Shown: positions 25,333 through 39,200 of the stretch, in pieces
Layout of the letters: every line of letters begins with the position of its first letter
Position numbering within the stretch: position 1 is the first letter of the stretch
Origin: Coccinella septempunctata
Taxonomy: Eukaryota > Arthropoda > Insecta > Coleoptera > Coccinellidae
Assembly: GCF_907165205.1 (NCBI RefSeq)
Contig: NC_058198.1
Location: 5,309,001 to 5,373,000 of the forward strand
Reading direction: 5' to 3'
Length of the DNA stretch: 64,000 nt
The notes under the pieces: model-generated
The model's database searches: none
What the model was told of the DNA's origin: nothing
The model's input: only the letters and a program-made list of their open reading frames with translations
Position numbers and translations under genes: made by a program

Positions 25333-25368
25333 ATGGTTGGAATTTTGCCATTAACAATTCATCTATAA
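25333..25368 (+). promoter_or_regulatory. Upstream ORF in the Itpr leader
   Basis: An ATG in strong context (A at -3, G at +4) opens an 11-codon frame, MVGILPLTIHL, which stops at 25366-25368. That is 10 bases before the Itpr start codon at 25379. If the leader starts at the acceptor at 25321, every scanning ribosome meets this uORF first, so it could damp Itpr translation. Effect inferred, not shown. Confidence 0.45.
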
Positions 25369-25378
25369 TTTCTTAATA

Positions 25379-28300
25379 ATGGTGGAAATAGGATTATCTA
25401 GTCTTCTGCATGTAGGGGACATTGTTTCCCTATATGCAGAAGGGTCAAGTGCAGCAAGTGGATTTTTGAGTACTTTGGGGTAAGAGAATTTATGAGCCAA
25501 GTGATCATATGTAAACTCCAATAATATTTCAGTTTAGTTGATGATCGTTGTGTTGTATGTCCTGAAGCTGGAGATTTGCTCAATCCCCCGAAGAAGTTCA
25601 GAGGTAATCATTTAATTTTTAATATTTGAGATCCATATATTATGTATTCGTTTTTTCAGACTGTCTCTTCAAAATATGTCCCATGAACCGATATTCTGCT
25701 CAAAAACAATTCTGGAAAGCTGCCAAACAAAGTATGACATCCAACACGGATACAAATCTGCTCAAAAGACTTCATGTGAGTTAATAATTCATCATATAGA
25801 GGTGTTCCAAGTGGATATGATATGCCAAGGCATATATAACAAATCTGACAAGGATAATATTTGTATTATTCCACTGACTGGAAAGAAACTATTGAAATTG
25901 CACTGAATGTTAAATAATTTTCCTTTTGTTCCATTATCAGTGCATGGAATGCTGTGGTTTTATAGTTGCTTATCTATTTTTGCAAACCTATTCCACTTCA
26001 ATTATTTCCTAAGTACAAACTTATCATCATTCAATTTCAATACTTCCATTCACAAATATTTTCTTTTGTTCAGATTCTGCTGATAACGTTAAAATTCTTC
26101 TGATGTGAAATTTTGGATTTTGCATTATTCTGGGTTCCTTGTTTTTGACTGAATTTAAATCAAAAGAACGATTTTTGCATGAATATAGCTGGTACTGTTG
26201 ACGCCAATTGAATCAAAGATATATTTTCATCAGTCGGTTGCAATTATTGTTTGCCTTGAATATTTTGCAGTAACGCCATCTAATGGCATTCCATGTACGG
26301 GGGATGCTAAATATTGAAGGGTCAATTTCTAATGTTTCCAAATTTCCAAGTGAAAGTAGGAAGTAGGACAATTTCAGATTTAGTGTCTACTGATAATTGA
26401 TCGTAGTCCGAGATGCTCCAGATTTTCAGTTTCATAATGGTGGGTTTATGTAGCGTTCCTAAGAACTAAGACCTAAAAAAGGAATCAATATCTTAGTTCT
26501 TAGGAAGACGGTCGTTATGTGATCTCCGATCGAAAAATAGATGAGCGAACGGTTCGATTTTCGGTAATTATTTAAAATGCTGGAGGCTAATTATATCTTC
26601 AAATGACGCGTTACTCCACACACACTCCATTTTCAATAATTTCAGGAAGTAACTTTGGACGTTAGGGGATGAAGCTAGAAAAGTAAAACTGAAATCATAC
26701 AACCCTTTATTTTAAAATAAACATATTTTTTCTACGTTTTTATTCACGTTATGAAAGTTGCTTCAATAAGAGCGTAATATTCAAATTCGGACCATTTTGG
26801 CCGTCGTATTGACACTTTGTTTATATCATGACAAATCGATCTTTGTGCATAAAATTTTTCATTTCCTGAATTCACCTCGTATTTTTTCTTATTTCATTAG
26901 ACTGCCATTTACCATCATCTACATATGTTACCAAATATCCAAACTGATACGATTAGAATATTTATTTAATCGGAACCGAACACTGATTCCTGAAGGAAAT
27001 TAGGTATTATTATCTGTGCCGATCTGTTCGATAAAACCTATTCAGCGTTTATTAGTTATCAGAAATATACACATCACTCAGAACCGAATGGATCCTTTCG
27101 TTCTATTAATAAATAACCTAAACAAAAACAATTCGACTCGCCAATGAAGTAGCCTAAGAAGAATTCCTATACTGAATCATTTATTATATTTAGATATTTA
27201 CGACAATAGTTTCCTGCTATCGATTAAACCAGATAAATTCATTATTTACGGGTCTTGAAGCAACCACAGTTATTCAGATACCTTATTATTGGAGGTTGAT
27301 TCGAATTACCGGTTGCAGTATTTGAATATTCTCGCAGGAAATTGATATTCGGCATAGACACAAAATAGGACCGATAATTCTACGTCATAGTTTTAGGATA
27401 CAGGGTATCGAACTTTTAATTAATAAATAATTATAGGGATCAGTAGAAGGTTCTTTCGAATTATCGAGTTCTACTTCGATGTTTTCACAGGGGATTTATA
27501 TTTGGCATACTCACTAAGTGAGGAAATATTGAAGCTACAGAGTGTCGAACTTGAATCCTAGACTCCTCAAATTAGTATGTATTTCTACAAGGACGTGACA
27601 ATGTATAACACTTTTTTACCTGGCTTAGCGGTTTGAGCTCCGACTATTCACAGGTTATTATTTTAACTTGCAATGAGTTTTTATATTTGTACTTACGAGC
27701 TTTATCACCTTTTTTGTGAAATATGCCGTGTTTTCCACGCTCGTGGAAGATAATATCACCTTCAGAACGTGTAGTGATGAAAAAACTCATCGCATGTCAT
27801 TTTAGTTGTGTATTTTTGCCAAGAATCGACCACATCAATTAAATTTTTGAAATTTTCCATGAAAAAAAAACTTTCTCGATTATTCATCGTGAAGAAACGG
27901 AAGTGAAGAATTGGGGCTCATGAGAATGACCAGTGTTTGTCGAATTAGAGAAAACTTTAGCTCGATTTTTTTTCAGCATGCCGCCGAAATAGAAAAGAAG
28001 CAGAATGAGAGCGAGAACAAAAAGCTTATGGGGAACAACGTACCGTACGGTAGCGTTGTTCAGTTGTTACATCTCAAATCCAACAAGTATCTCACCGTCA
28101 ACAAACGTCTACCCGCCCAATTGGAAAGGAACGCCATGAGGGTCTATCTCGACGGTAACGGCAACGAGGGTTCCTGGTTCTACATCCTCCCCTTCTACAA
28201 GTTAAGATCGACCGGCGACAACATAGTGCTCGGCGACAAGGTCATACTGAACCCGGCAAACACCGGTCAGCAGGTCCTCCACGTGTCCGCCAACCACGAG

Positions 28301-30290
28301 CTACCCGACAATCCCGGCTGCAAGGAGGTGAACGTGGTCAACGGCAACACCTCCTGGAAAGTCACCCTCTTCATGGAGCACAAGGAGAATTCGGACGACA
28401 TACTGAAAGGTGGCGACGTCGTTCGTCTATTCCACGCGGAACAGGAGAAATTTCTGACGATGGACGAGTACAAGAAGCAGCACCACGTCTTCCTGAGGAC
28501 CACCAGTAGGGCCAGCGCCACTTCGGCCACGAGCAGCAAAGCTCTGTGGGAGATAGAGGTAGTGCAGCACGATCCTTGCAGGGGCGGCGCTGGCCACTGG
28601 GATTCCCTGTTCAGGTTCAAACATCTGGCCACCGGGCAGTACCTCGCTGCCGACGTCAACAACGAGCAGATTACTTATCAGATGAGGACGAAATTTCGCG
28701 TGGAGGCGGCCGATGTGCCCGCCTATCATCTGGTACCGGTGGCCAATTCGACGGAGATCGCGTCCCTCTTCGAATTGGACCCTACGAGTCTGACCAGGGG
28801 CGATTCCCTGGTACCCCAATCGAGCTACGTTCGGTTGCACCATTTGTACACGAACACCTGGGTCCATTCGACTTCCTTGCCCATTGACAAAGAGGAAGAC
28901 AAGCCTGTGATGTCTAAAGTTGGTTGTGCCACTATGAAAGAGGATAAGGAAGCCTTCGCTTTGATATCCGTGTCTCCTGTCGAAGTTCGAGATCTGGATT
29001 TTGCAAACGACGCATGCAAGTTATTGTCATCACTGTCTGTCAAATTGGAAGCTGGAACAATTTCGATAAACGAAAGAAGGTATGAGTTTGGAATTTGCCG
29101 TTTTCCCACGAGACGTTCAACTTGTATGATTTTTTTAGATCGTTGAATAATCTACTGCAAGATATCGTTTATTTCGTGGCAGAATTGGAAAACGAACAAA
29201 ATAAAACTGAAGCTTTGGAGTTGATCGTCACCAATCCTAACAGGGATCGGCAGAAACTGCTGAGAGAACAGGCCATTCTGAAACAGCTCTTCAAGATTCT
29301 GCAGGTAAATGAAAGTTATCGTTAACGTTAGAGAAATTTGAGTTACCCTTATTCGATTTACGAATAAATTCCCTTTCAGGGGCCTTTTCTCGACAACCCG
29401 AATGGAGATGGACCTTTTTTGAAAATCGAGGAACTCAACGATCCACGCCACGCCCCGTACAAGCATATATTCAGGTTGTGCTACAGGATCCTCCGTCTGA
29501 GTCAGCAGGATTACAGGAAGAACCAGGAGTACATAGCGAAACACTTTGGCTTCATGCAGAAGCAGATCGGTTACGATATATTAGCCGAAGACACCATAAC
29601 GGCCCTGTTGCACAACAATCGTAAACTGCTGGAGAAACATATAACTCCTGCTGAAATAGAAACGTTCGTCGGTTTGGTCAGGAAAAATATGAGCACTTGG
29701 GAATCCCGGTTTTTGGATTACCTATCCGATTTGTGCATATCGAACAAGAAAGCGATACCGGTGACTCAAGAACTGATTTGTAAGAGTGTTCTCAGTCAAA
29801 AGAATTCGGATATATTGATCGAAACACGAATAATGAAGACGCAGGTGGAAGTTGAGGATTTGTTAGAGAGCGAACTCGAAGAAACCAAAGACGATGATTC
29901 ACAAGATCCTGTAACCGTAGTCGAGGAATGCCAAGTCGTCCTGTTGTGGAACAATAGGCAGAAATCGATGCCTCTCGTGGAAATGTGCAAAAACGCGAAA
30001 AATAATAAGGACCAACAGGCCATTTTGGACTATTACAGGCACCAGCTGGATCTGTTCTCGAACATGTGCCTTAACAGGCAATATTTGGCTTTGAACAATC
30101 TTTCTCCACATCTGGACATCGATCTGATTTTGAGGTGTATGGCCGATCAGACTGTGAGTTTCGATCTAAGGGCGTCGTTCTGCCGGCTTATGCTGCATCT
30201 GCACGTTGATAGAGATCCGCAGGAACCTGTCACGCCTGTCAAATATGCGAGGTTATGGTCGGAAATACCGGCCAAGATGTCTATAAACGA
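25379..30290 (+). CDS. Itpr: Itpr exons 1-6: suppressor and IP3-binding core
   Basis: Encodes residues 1 to about 823. After the suppressor domain (MIR beta-trefoil fold) comes the ligand-binding core. The basic pocket motif RDRQKLLR is at about 499-506 and matches the mammalian Arg504/Lys508/Arg511 trio. DYRKNQE at about 563-569 carries the Tyr-Arg-Lys trio. The beta-trefoil contact loop reads RTTSR at 270-274, where mammalian IP3 receptors have RTTGR as I recall. Exon 4 alone covers 1103 bp, unusually long and GC-rich for this locus, and it generates large antisense ORFs that are shadows. Intron 3 (25776-27976) is the largest intron of this gene. Confidence 0.95.
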
Positions 30291-33200
30291 GTGAGTTATT
30301 TCAAATTGTAATCCATCTATCGAGCGTTTGAAAATCTTCGTGATAGTTCGAAATTCCCTTATTACGAAGATTTTTACTCATGATTTCCTACAGCTTAAGA
30401 ACATGAAAAACTGTATCAGAATAACATCACTTTTCCAGTTATGATACAAATAAAACGCCGGACCCGAACAAGGAAGCGGTAAGATCGAGGTTCGATGGAA
30501 CAATATCATTCGTTGAAGATTACCTATGCAACGTTGTTGCGAAAATGTGGTCTTTTTCTGATCAAGAGCAAAATAAGTTGACGTTTGAGGTATGTGATTA
30601 ACAGGTAAAACTTGATTACACTTCGTTTGCTACAGTCGAAGATTTCAGGTAGTAAAACTGGCTAGAGAATTAATCTATTTTGGTTTCTATAGTTTTTCTG
30701 ACTTGCTTAGATTAACGAAAACTTTGCTCAGTATTTTGGATTGTGTGTCAGAAAATGATTACAACGATGGAAGGTTACCAAGAGGCGACATTGAATGTAA
30801 GTCTTGATAACAAAAATAACAGAAACTATTTATTTCATGTCTCTAATATGTTTAATTAGCCGCTGACTACAAAATTGCCGGGACTAGAGGTATATTGATG
30901 GAAATTTTTATGAGAGGTGTTATGCATTCTAGTTCGAATTGACTTTCAATCTAGTGTTAACAACAAAATCTTTCAGCCTTCTTGGTGGTTTTTAATATTA
31001 TTATGTATGCTTTGATGTTTTCAACTCTCGTGTCTCCTTTTCGAATCCCTTGAAGCAACATCAACCTGATCAAAAGCTACCCAGATCCAGAGTTCTTATG
31101 TTAACGGGAAACTATCCATTAGACGAATATGAATCATTTCATGTGAAATATCCTCAGAACCTTTTTCGTAAAAGATATTCGAAGTACTCCATGAAGAGGT
31201 CAGTTCATAGTTCAGAATACCTAATAGGCGCAGGCGCATTTAACTACTAAGCGAAAGAAGAGAACTCGGTTTCTGTGTGCGCAGTCGCCAATTCGTGAAT
31301 TTGAGACCCATAATTGTAAATGAATTTTGATCGTTTCTGTGGAAAAAATCCCCATTGCATAAAGAAACTGTTGATTTGGGTAGAAGCACAGTATATTTCT
31401 GAATCGCAGTATCACCGAGAGTACGATTTAACTTTCCTTTGCGATCAATATTGGATTTTGTTCGTTCAAACCATGAATCAATAAAGGCAAACAATTCATG
31501 GTAGAAGATCGAACAAAATCACAACTTATTAGATAAGAATAGAGGTTTGTAGTTTTACTTTAGAGTAGACTTATGCAGGTTTAGATTCGATTATTTCAAT
31601 GAACTATTTCATCTAGCTGACTTGGTTAAAATAATTTCTGTGAGTAGATTGTAATTTGAAGATTGTTTGCATGGATCAGCATGGTTTAATTTTGTTTTTC
31701 TCCGAATCAGTTTCCTCGATTTTTCATTGAACGACCGGTTTCTCGAAACTGAAGACTGCTATTTCGTCTTGGATTGAAATTCAATGAGAAATCGTTATCG
31801 AGCATATTTGGTTACATTGCTTCTTTTTTCTGCCATCTTGTCCGATCACGTTTTAATATAATTATTTATGAGAGTAGCTGAAGGAGGAGTGTTACGCACG
31901 ATGGGAGCCATGGGTGCTGTGATGACTTCTCTTACAGTTGGTCGATCGGTTGTAAATACAAATTCAGTTCAGAACAAGACCTCTCATAAGGAGTATCCCT
32001 TAGTTATGGATACAAAGTTGAAAATAATAGAAATTCTTGAAGTGAGTCCAAAAGGTATTCCCATTTTGGGCAGGTTGAAAGGTTTCATATTTACAGTTTA
32101 TATTGGATGTTCGCTTGGATTATAGGATCAGCTGTTTACTTAGCATATTCAAGCAAGAATTCGACGAGAGCGGAAAAAATAATATGGGAGATACGATAAA
32201 TATGCACAAGAATATAGATCTCGAAGCTATTGGTAGCCAGGCTGAAGGAATATTTGGCAGTAGCGAAGAATGTGAAGTTTTAGATCTTGATGGCCACGGA
32301 GGTAGGACCTTTTTAAGGGTACTTCTGCACTTGGTCATGCACGATTATCCGTCCTTGGTATCTGGAGCGCTGCATCTTCTTTTCAGGCATTTTAGTCAGA
32401 GGCAAGAGGTGTTACAGGCTTTCAGACAGGTAAATGCTGATTGTCTTTCAAGCTTATCTCGACCTTTCGTCAATTTGAAATGGTTTCAGGTCCAACTATT
32501 GGTATCTGATAGCGATGTCGAGTCATATAAGCAGATCAAATCCGATCTGGATGTGCTCCGACAATCTGTCGAAAAATCCGAGCTTTGGGTGTACAAATCG
32601 AAGAGTATAGACGATCATCAGTCAACCATGAAGAAGAACAAGGATGATGACGAAGAGACAATTGTTAAGTCGTCATCAAGTCGTTCCATATTGGAGAAGA
32701 AGGGATCAGCGATCAACTTGGACGTTGGACCGCCGTTGCAACAAGAACAGGCAGACGAGTATAAGAAGATTCAGCAGATACTGATACGTATGAATAAGCT
32801 GTGCATTCATGTGTCGGCGAGCGGCTTGATCAAGCCCAGGAAGCACGAGCAGAGGTTGTTACGCAACGTTGGTGTGCATACTGTCGTGCTGGATCTCCTG
32901 CAGATACCGTACGATGAGAAAGAGGACGTCCGCATGAACGAACTGATGAGGCTGGCCCACGAGTTCCTGCAGAATTTCTGCCTGGGCAACCAGCAGAATC
33001 AGGTTCTGCTGTACAAACATTTGGATCTGTTCCTGAATCCCGGTGTGAGTTTTTCTTTCAGATCGAACACAAAATTATTCATATAAAATTACTATGAAAC
33101 ATTTTTTTTTTTTCAGATAAGGGAAGCTCAGACAGTATGTGCAATATTTCAAGACAACTCCACGTTATGCAATGAAGTGAACGAGAAAGTTATCCAACAC

Positions 33201-36200
33201 TTTGTTCACTGCATCGAAACTCATGAAAGACACGTGCAATATTTGAAATTTCTTCAGACTGTAGTCAAGGCTGAGAATCAGTTCATAAGAAAATGTCAGG
33301 ACATGGTGATGCAAGAGGTAGGTGATTCTGGTTATTCGATTTCTGAGAATAAACAAGCTCTCGATGATAACTGCCTCTAAATTTCACGTTTACACTGGTA
33401 GGAATGACTGATTGATAAATTAATTTATCTTTTAGAATCTTTGTCACTGCTTCAGCTGAATTAAAGTTTGAATCTTCACTATCACGATGCTAGAATACGT
33501 TTCAAAATACGACCATACCTTGAGAACTCTTCAACATAACGAAACCTTTTTTTCGTTAAACTTTGAAGTTCACGACTTGGTTGTGGAAGTATATTGAAGT
33601 GAATAAATTTGTGGTTCTTACTTAGACTCGTCATTCGATTTTCTTGCAGATGGTGAACGCTGGCGAAGATGTACTCGTTTTCTATAACGACAAGGCGTCA
33701 TTCAGTCATTTTATCGAGATGATGCGATCCGAGAGGCACTGTATGGACGAGGGAAGCCCTCTGAGATACCATGTGGAACTGGTGAAATTGCTCGCTTGCT
33801 GTACGATGGGAAAGAATGTTTATACCGAAATCAAGTGCCATAGTTTGCTGCCATTGGACGATATAGTATCAATAGTGGTCCATCCGGACTGTATACCGGA
33901 AGTTAAGGAAGCATACGTTGGATTTTTGAATCACTGCTATATCGATACAGAAGTTGAAATGAAAGAAATTTATACGTCGAGCCATATGTGGACGCTGTTC
34001 GAGAAATCTTTCTTGGTCGATATGGCCGATATCGCAACAGGTCCCACTGACAGAAAGCATCCAGATAAAGCTTTAGAGAATTACGTGACCAACTGTGTGA
34101 TGAATATCATTTCTACTTTCTTCAGTTCTCCATTCTCCGATCAGTCAACGACTGTCCAGGTAATTTTTTTGAGTACCTTCAAGGTGGATGGTTGTGCTTG
34201 TCGGCTTTGAATGTATTGCCCTAATCTCTCTTTATATTGATAGTTTTTCAGTTTTCATTCGATATGAAATTTTAGGATTTCATTCTCTACTCTTCAGTTT
34301 GGCATTTTTGTGCTACAACTAACTGACTTCTTTAATCAGATTGGCGTCAAACGTGATACCCCTTGAGAGAATGTTAAAATCATGGAAAAGTAAGTTCATT
34401 TTTAAGCGATGATTAATTTGGCAGCAGTTTTTAGTAGTCTTACTATAAATGAAAGTGAGATTTCAAAGTATTCTGAGCATATAAAATTGACAAATTCTCT
34501 TCCTCACGTTGGGCGCCATAATTAGTGTTTTAACATACTCAATATGACGCTTTCGTGAATAATATTTTTACACCGACAAACTATCAGTATGATAATCACC
34601 ACTAATAATGTTGGGAACATAGAAACACCTGCATGAGGCAAAGATTTATTGGAGTGACTTGCCCATAGAAAACCTGGAAGATTTTGATCCATTTACAGTT
34701 ATAGAACCTCTAAAACATTGCCCTCCAGTAACAGCTAATGTAAGTACTAAACACATTTATTTTAGTGAAAGTTAGTGAGAATCATTACAGGACTAATTCA
34801 AATTAAACTCGGGAACCGTGGAGTTAAATTAAACTCCTCACAGAAATAAGCTTCTCAAATCCTGTATCTATTTGTTTACTGAAAGAATATTAATCATCAG
34901 CTTTATGTGAAATCGAATTCTTTGAATTGATTCATTGGCTTTTTTGAGAAACTTATACAGCATGATAATTTTCCACTAAATTTCCTGCCTTAGAGAGATA
35001 TTTTCTTACTTTCGATCCTTGCAAAACTGTAGTTGGGCTTTAGCTTAATCATGGGTTAAAGGTAGTTGTGAAGAACAGACTTATATTGCTTTATTGGGAT
35101 AACAACGTATCTAACTTTTTCATATTTAACGGAACTTCGTCTGGAACATATCGTTATTTTTTAAATGCATTTTAGACAAGACAGCCAATTTTCGTGCAAC
35201 TATTACAATCGGCATTCAGGGTGTCGCAATGTTCATGGTTATCGCCAGCCCAACGTTTCAATGTGGAAAATTGCATAAGGACTTTATCAGATGTCGGTTA
35301 GTATAGGTTAGATTTCAATCAACGTTTTCTCGGGAATAAGAACGTATATTTCAGCCAAAAACAGAGGCATTGCTATACCTTTGGATTTGGAAAGCCAAGT
35401 AGCTGCCATGTTCAATAAGGCAACATTATTAACAAGGCAGACGAGCAAGTGGTTGCAAGCTTCAAAAACTCCCAAGATTGAGCGTTCTCAATCACAGGTA
35501 AGTCGGGTGATTTTTTTCACTACGAAATGAAAATTTTTTTTCTTGTAGTTGATGAAGCTTGACAGGAGTATCATCGAAGGTCTCCAAGACATAGTATCAC
35601 TTTTGGAAGACCAACTGAAGCCATTGGTACAGTCAGAGTTGTCCCTATTGGTGGACGTTCTTTATAGACCAGAACTTCTTTTCCCATTTGGTTCCGATTC
35701 CAGAAAGAAGTGCGAAAGTGGTGGCTTCATAAGAAGGTAATTTTGAACTACTTCTTCGAATTGCACGCGCCCCTGCTGAATTCTCTTTGCAGACTCATCA
35801 AACATACCGAACAACTTCTGGAAGAGAAAGAGGAGAAACTTTGCGTTAAAGTATTGAAAACATTAAGAGAAATGATGGCAATCGATCCTGAGTACGGTGA
35901 AAAGGTAGGTAGAACTGTTGAAGTTGAATACTGAACATTCTTCGAAACGGATAAATATTATATATATCATCGGTTACGTACAAGTTTATTTCCACTCGAA
36001 AAAATTTCAAATCATTCTTTTATCGCATTGCTGCTTAGAACGAAAATATGGAAAAGGAGAGAGAGATGGTATTGGTAATTGGCTGTTGAATAATTGAGAA
36101 AAAACTTACTGTTGTTTTTTTAGGGAGATGTCCTGCGAAACAGTCTACTCGCTCGGTACTTCGGAAAAGCTTTCGTACAGAAACACGATACAGTTGCGTT

Positions 36201-39200
36201 GGGAAATTACCAAATTACAGCTGTGATGCACGGCCCCGGAGGTAAAACCCATAAATATTCCTATTTACCAATGAACACCCACAAAAGCACTACCTTTACT
36301 CTTTAGGTATATCTGCCGTTTTGCAGATGTATCTCAAAAGTAGTTTTGTGTAGATCTTTGTTTGAGATAGGTCTAATTTCAGGTAGAACTTCTTCGAGAT
36401 AAGTCTGAATATAGGTCAGAACTAGATAAAATGTAGATCTACCTGTAAATTAGATCGTACTAAAATGTAGATCTACCTACTTATTCACTCTGTTCTAATG
36501 CTACCTTAATTTCTACAGCGAAAGTGTTGAGTAGAGCAGGGCGGACGTTGCACGAAGTTCAAACTCATTTAGACAGGGAGGGTGCGTCAGATCTGGTCGT
36601 CGAGCTGGTCATAAACTCCGTCAGTTCACCAATGATTTTCGGAGAAGTAGTTGAGCTTGGAATAGCCCTTCTCGAAGGCGGTAATCCAATCATTCAGAGG
36701 AGTATGTTCAACAAATTGGTAGCTGGCGACTTAAGTTTATCTTTCTTCAAGGTACGTTGTTTTGTTAGATTACCTTCCGACATTTTTCGCGCGTAATCGT
36801 TAACGTTTCAGGTTTTTTATGATAAGATGAAGGACGCCCAACAAGAAATTAAATCGACGGTAACTGTGAACACGTCGGATATAGCTGCCAAGGCGCACGA
36901 GGATAAACAAGATGTGAAAGATTTGGATAAAGTGTCGAAAAAACCAAACGGCAAAATGAACGGAATCCAGATAACCGATGAATTGACGGAGGAATTGCAC
37001 AGAGCGGCCGAAACGACTTCGCAAGCTTACGCTCAAATTCGTAACAGCATCGGAACCGGAGACGAGGCTGTGGTAGCTCAGGGATCCGCGTCAGCTTTCG
37101 AGGAACTGCTCGCGGAGAAGCTGGAGAAGAATAGGGAAAGGGAAGAACAAAATATGCTCTCTAATAAGATATTGATAATGCAGCCTATACTGAGGTTCCT
37201 ACAGCTTCTTTGCGAGAATCACAATCCCGCCTTGCAGAATTTACTTCGTAACCAGAATAACAAAACCAACTACAATCTGGTGTCTGAAACGTTGATGTTC
37301 CTCGATTGCATTTGCGGCTCGACAACAGGAGGACTGGGCCTTCTCGGACTGTACATAAACGAGAATAACGTTGGTCTCATCAATCAAACGTTGGAAACGT
37401 TAACCGAATATTGCCAAGGACCCTGTCACGAGAATCAAAACTGTATAGCCACGCACGAATCCAACGGATTAGACATAATCACCGCTCTTATATTGAACGA
37501 CATCAATCCTCTGGGGAAGACCAGGATGGATCTGGTTTTAGAACTGAAGAATAACGCGTCGAAACTCTTACTGGCCATCATGGAAAGTCGGGGCGATAGT
37601 GAGAACGCCGAGAGGATCCTGTACAACATGAATCCCAAACAACTGGTTGACGTGGCTTGTCGTGCTTTCCATCAGGAATCCTCGAACGAGGAGGACGATC
37701 TGGACGATAGCGGCGCGGACGATGCGGTGTCCCCGAAAGAAGTCGGTCATAACATCTACATCCTCTGCCATCAGCTCGCTCAACATAACAAGGAACTGGC
37801 GGCGTTACTTAAGCCCACGGATTTCGCGCTAGATCTCAAAACGCAGAAGGCGCTCATGTACTACGCTACCCACACTGCTCAAATCGAAATTGTAAGACAC
37901 GATCGTACGCTGGAGCAGATCGTCTTTCCCATACCCGAAATTTGCGAGTACATTACGACTGATACGAAGATAAGGGTATTGAATACGGCCGAGAGGGACG
38001 ATCAGGGTTCGAAGGTGGCAGACTTCTTCGACAGAACGGATGCAATGTTCAACGAGATGAAGTGGCAGAAGAAATTGAGAGGTTGGTATTTGATCGTTTG
38101 GAGCCGTTGCACTAAGGCTTGATGATCAGTACTAACACAGTCGTTAGGATCATCAGTCCTTTTTGAAATGGCTCGCAGTGCAGTTTTTAATTTTAACCTT
38201 GAACTTGCAGCGCAACCTGTGCTATTTTGGGTCAGCAGCTATATGTCTTTATGGAGTAACATACTATTCAACTGCGCCGTATTGATTAATCTGATAGTTG
38301 CATTCTTTTATCCGTTCGAATACACTCTGCCCAGTGAGTATACATAAACAGTAAGTTTGGACGATGAAATTACCAACATTTTGTTTTAGATATCAGCTCC
38401 AGTATATCCATATTAATTTGGCTTGCCATGCTAGCGTCAGCAACTATTGTTTTAACGCTACCGAGAGAAATGGGAATCAGGACATTGGTAGCATCAACTA
38501 TTTTGAGACTGATCTTTTCTTTAGGCCCAGAGCCCACTTTATGGCTCTTGGGCTCGGTCACCATATTACTCAAATGTATTCATCTAGTCAGTATCATGGG
38601 AAACCATGGAACCTTAACAAAAACTTATCAGCAGATACTCACTGATGCGGAACTTGTTTATCACCTAGCCTATCTTGTATTCTGTATGCTGGGCCTTGTT
38701 ATGCATCCGTTTTTCTACTCTGTTTTGGTAAGTCTGATTACCCTGTATTTTTCTGATTTCAAAATCGATAATTTTTCAGTTGTTCGATGTAGTTTATAGA
38801 GAAGAGACACTATTGAACGTTATAAGATCTGTAACAAGAAACGGCCGTTCCATTATATTAACAGCAGTATTGGCGATGATATTGGTTTACATGTTTTCAC
38901 TGATTGGTTACATGTTCTTCAAGGAAGATTTCATTGTTAGTGTTAATGTAAAAACAGGTAATATGTATGCTATCTTTGATTGCTTATAACCAGCGTCCAC
39001 AAAAATTGTCAAGTTACGGCGATTTTTTTGGACGGTTTTCATAAGACGATTTGAGACATGAGTTATATCATTCACAGAAGAAGATTGTGAAACAATATCC
39101 CGACAAACTGGACATCATTACATCGAAGATGGTGGACACTGTAAGCAGATCGATGATGGAGAGGAAAAGAGAGAACGTGCCTGTGATTCGTTGATAATGT

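Noticed and set aside
28267..28867. Antisense ORFs of 131 and 146 codons inside Itpr exon 4
   Set aside because: Shadows of a GC-rich coding exon on the other strand.
31050..31250. Open frame between Itpr exons 9 and 10 as an alternative exon
   Set aside because: It opens at TTG, its phase does not fit the flanking exons, and its translation resembles nothing in the receptor.
34340..34389. A second exon-like segment (acceptor tttaatcag, donor gtaagt) before the Itpr cassette
   Set aside because: Its open frame cannot be joined in phase either to exon 14 or to the cassette at 34623.
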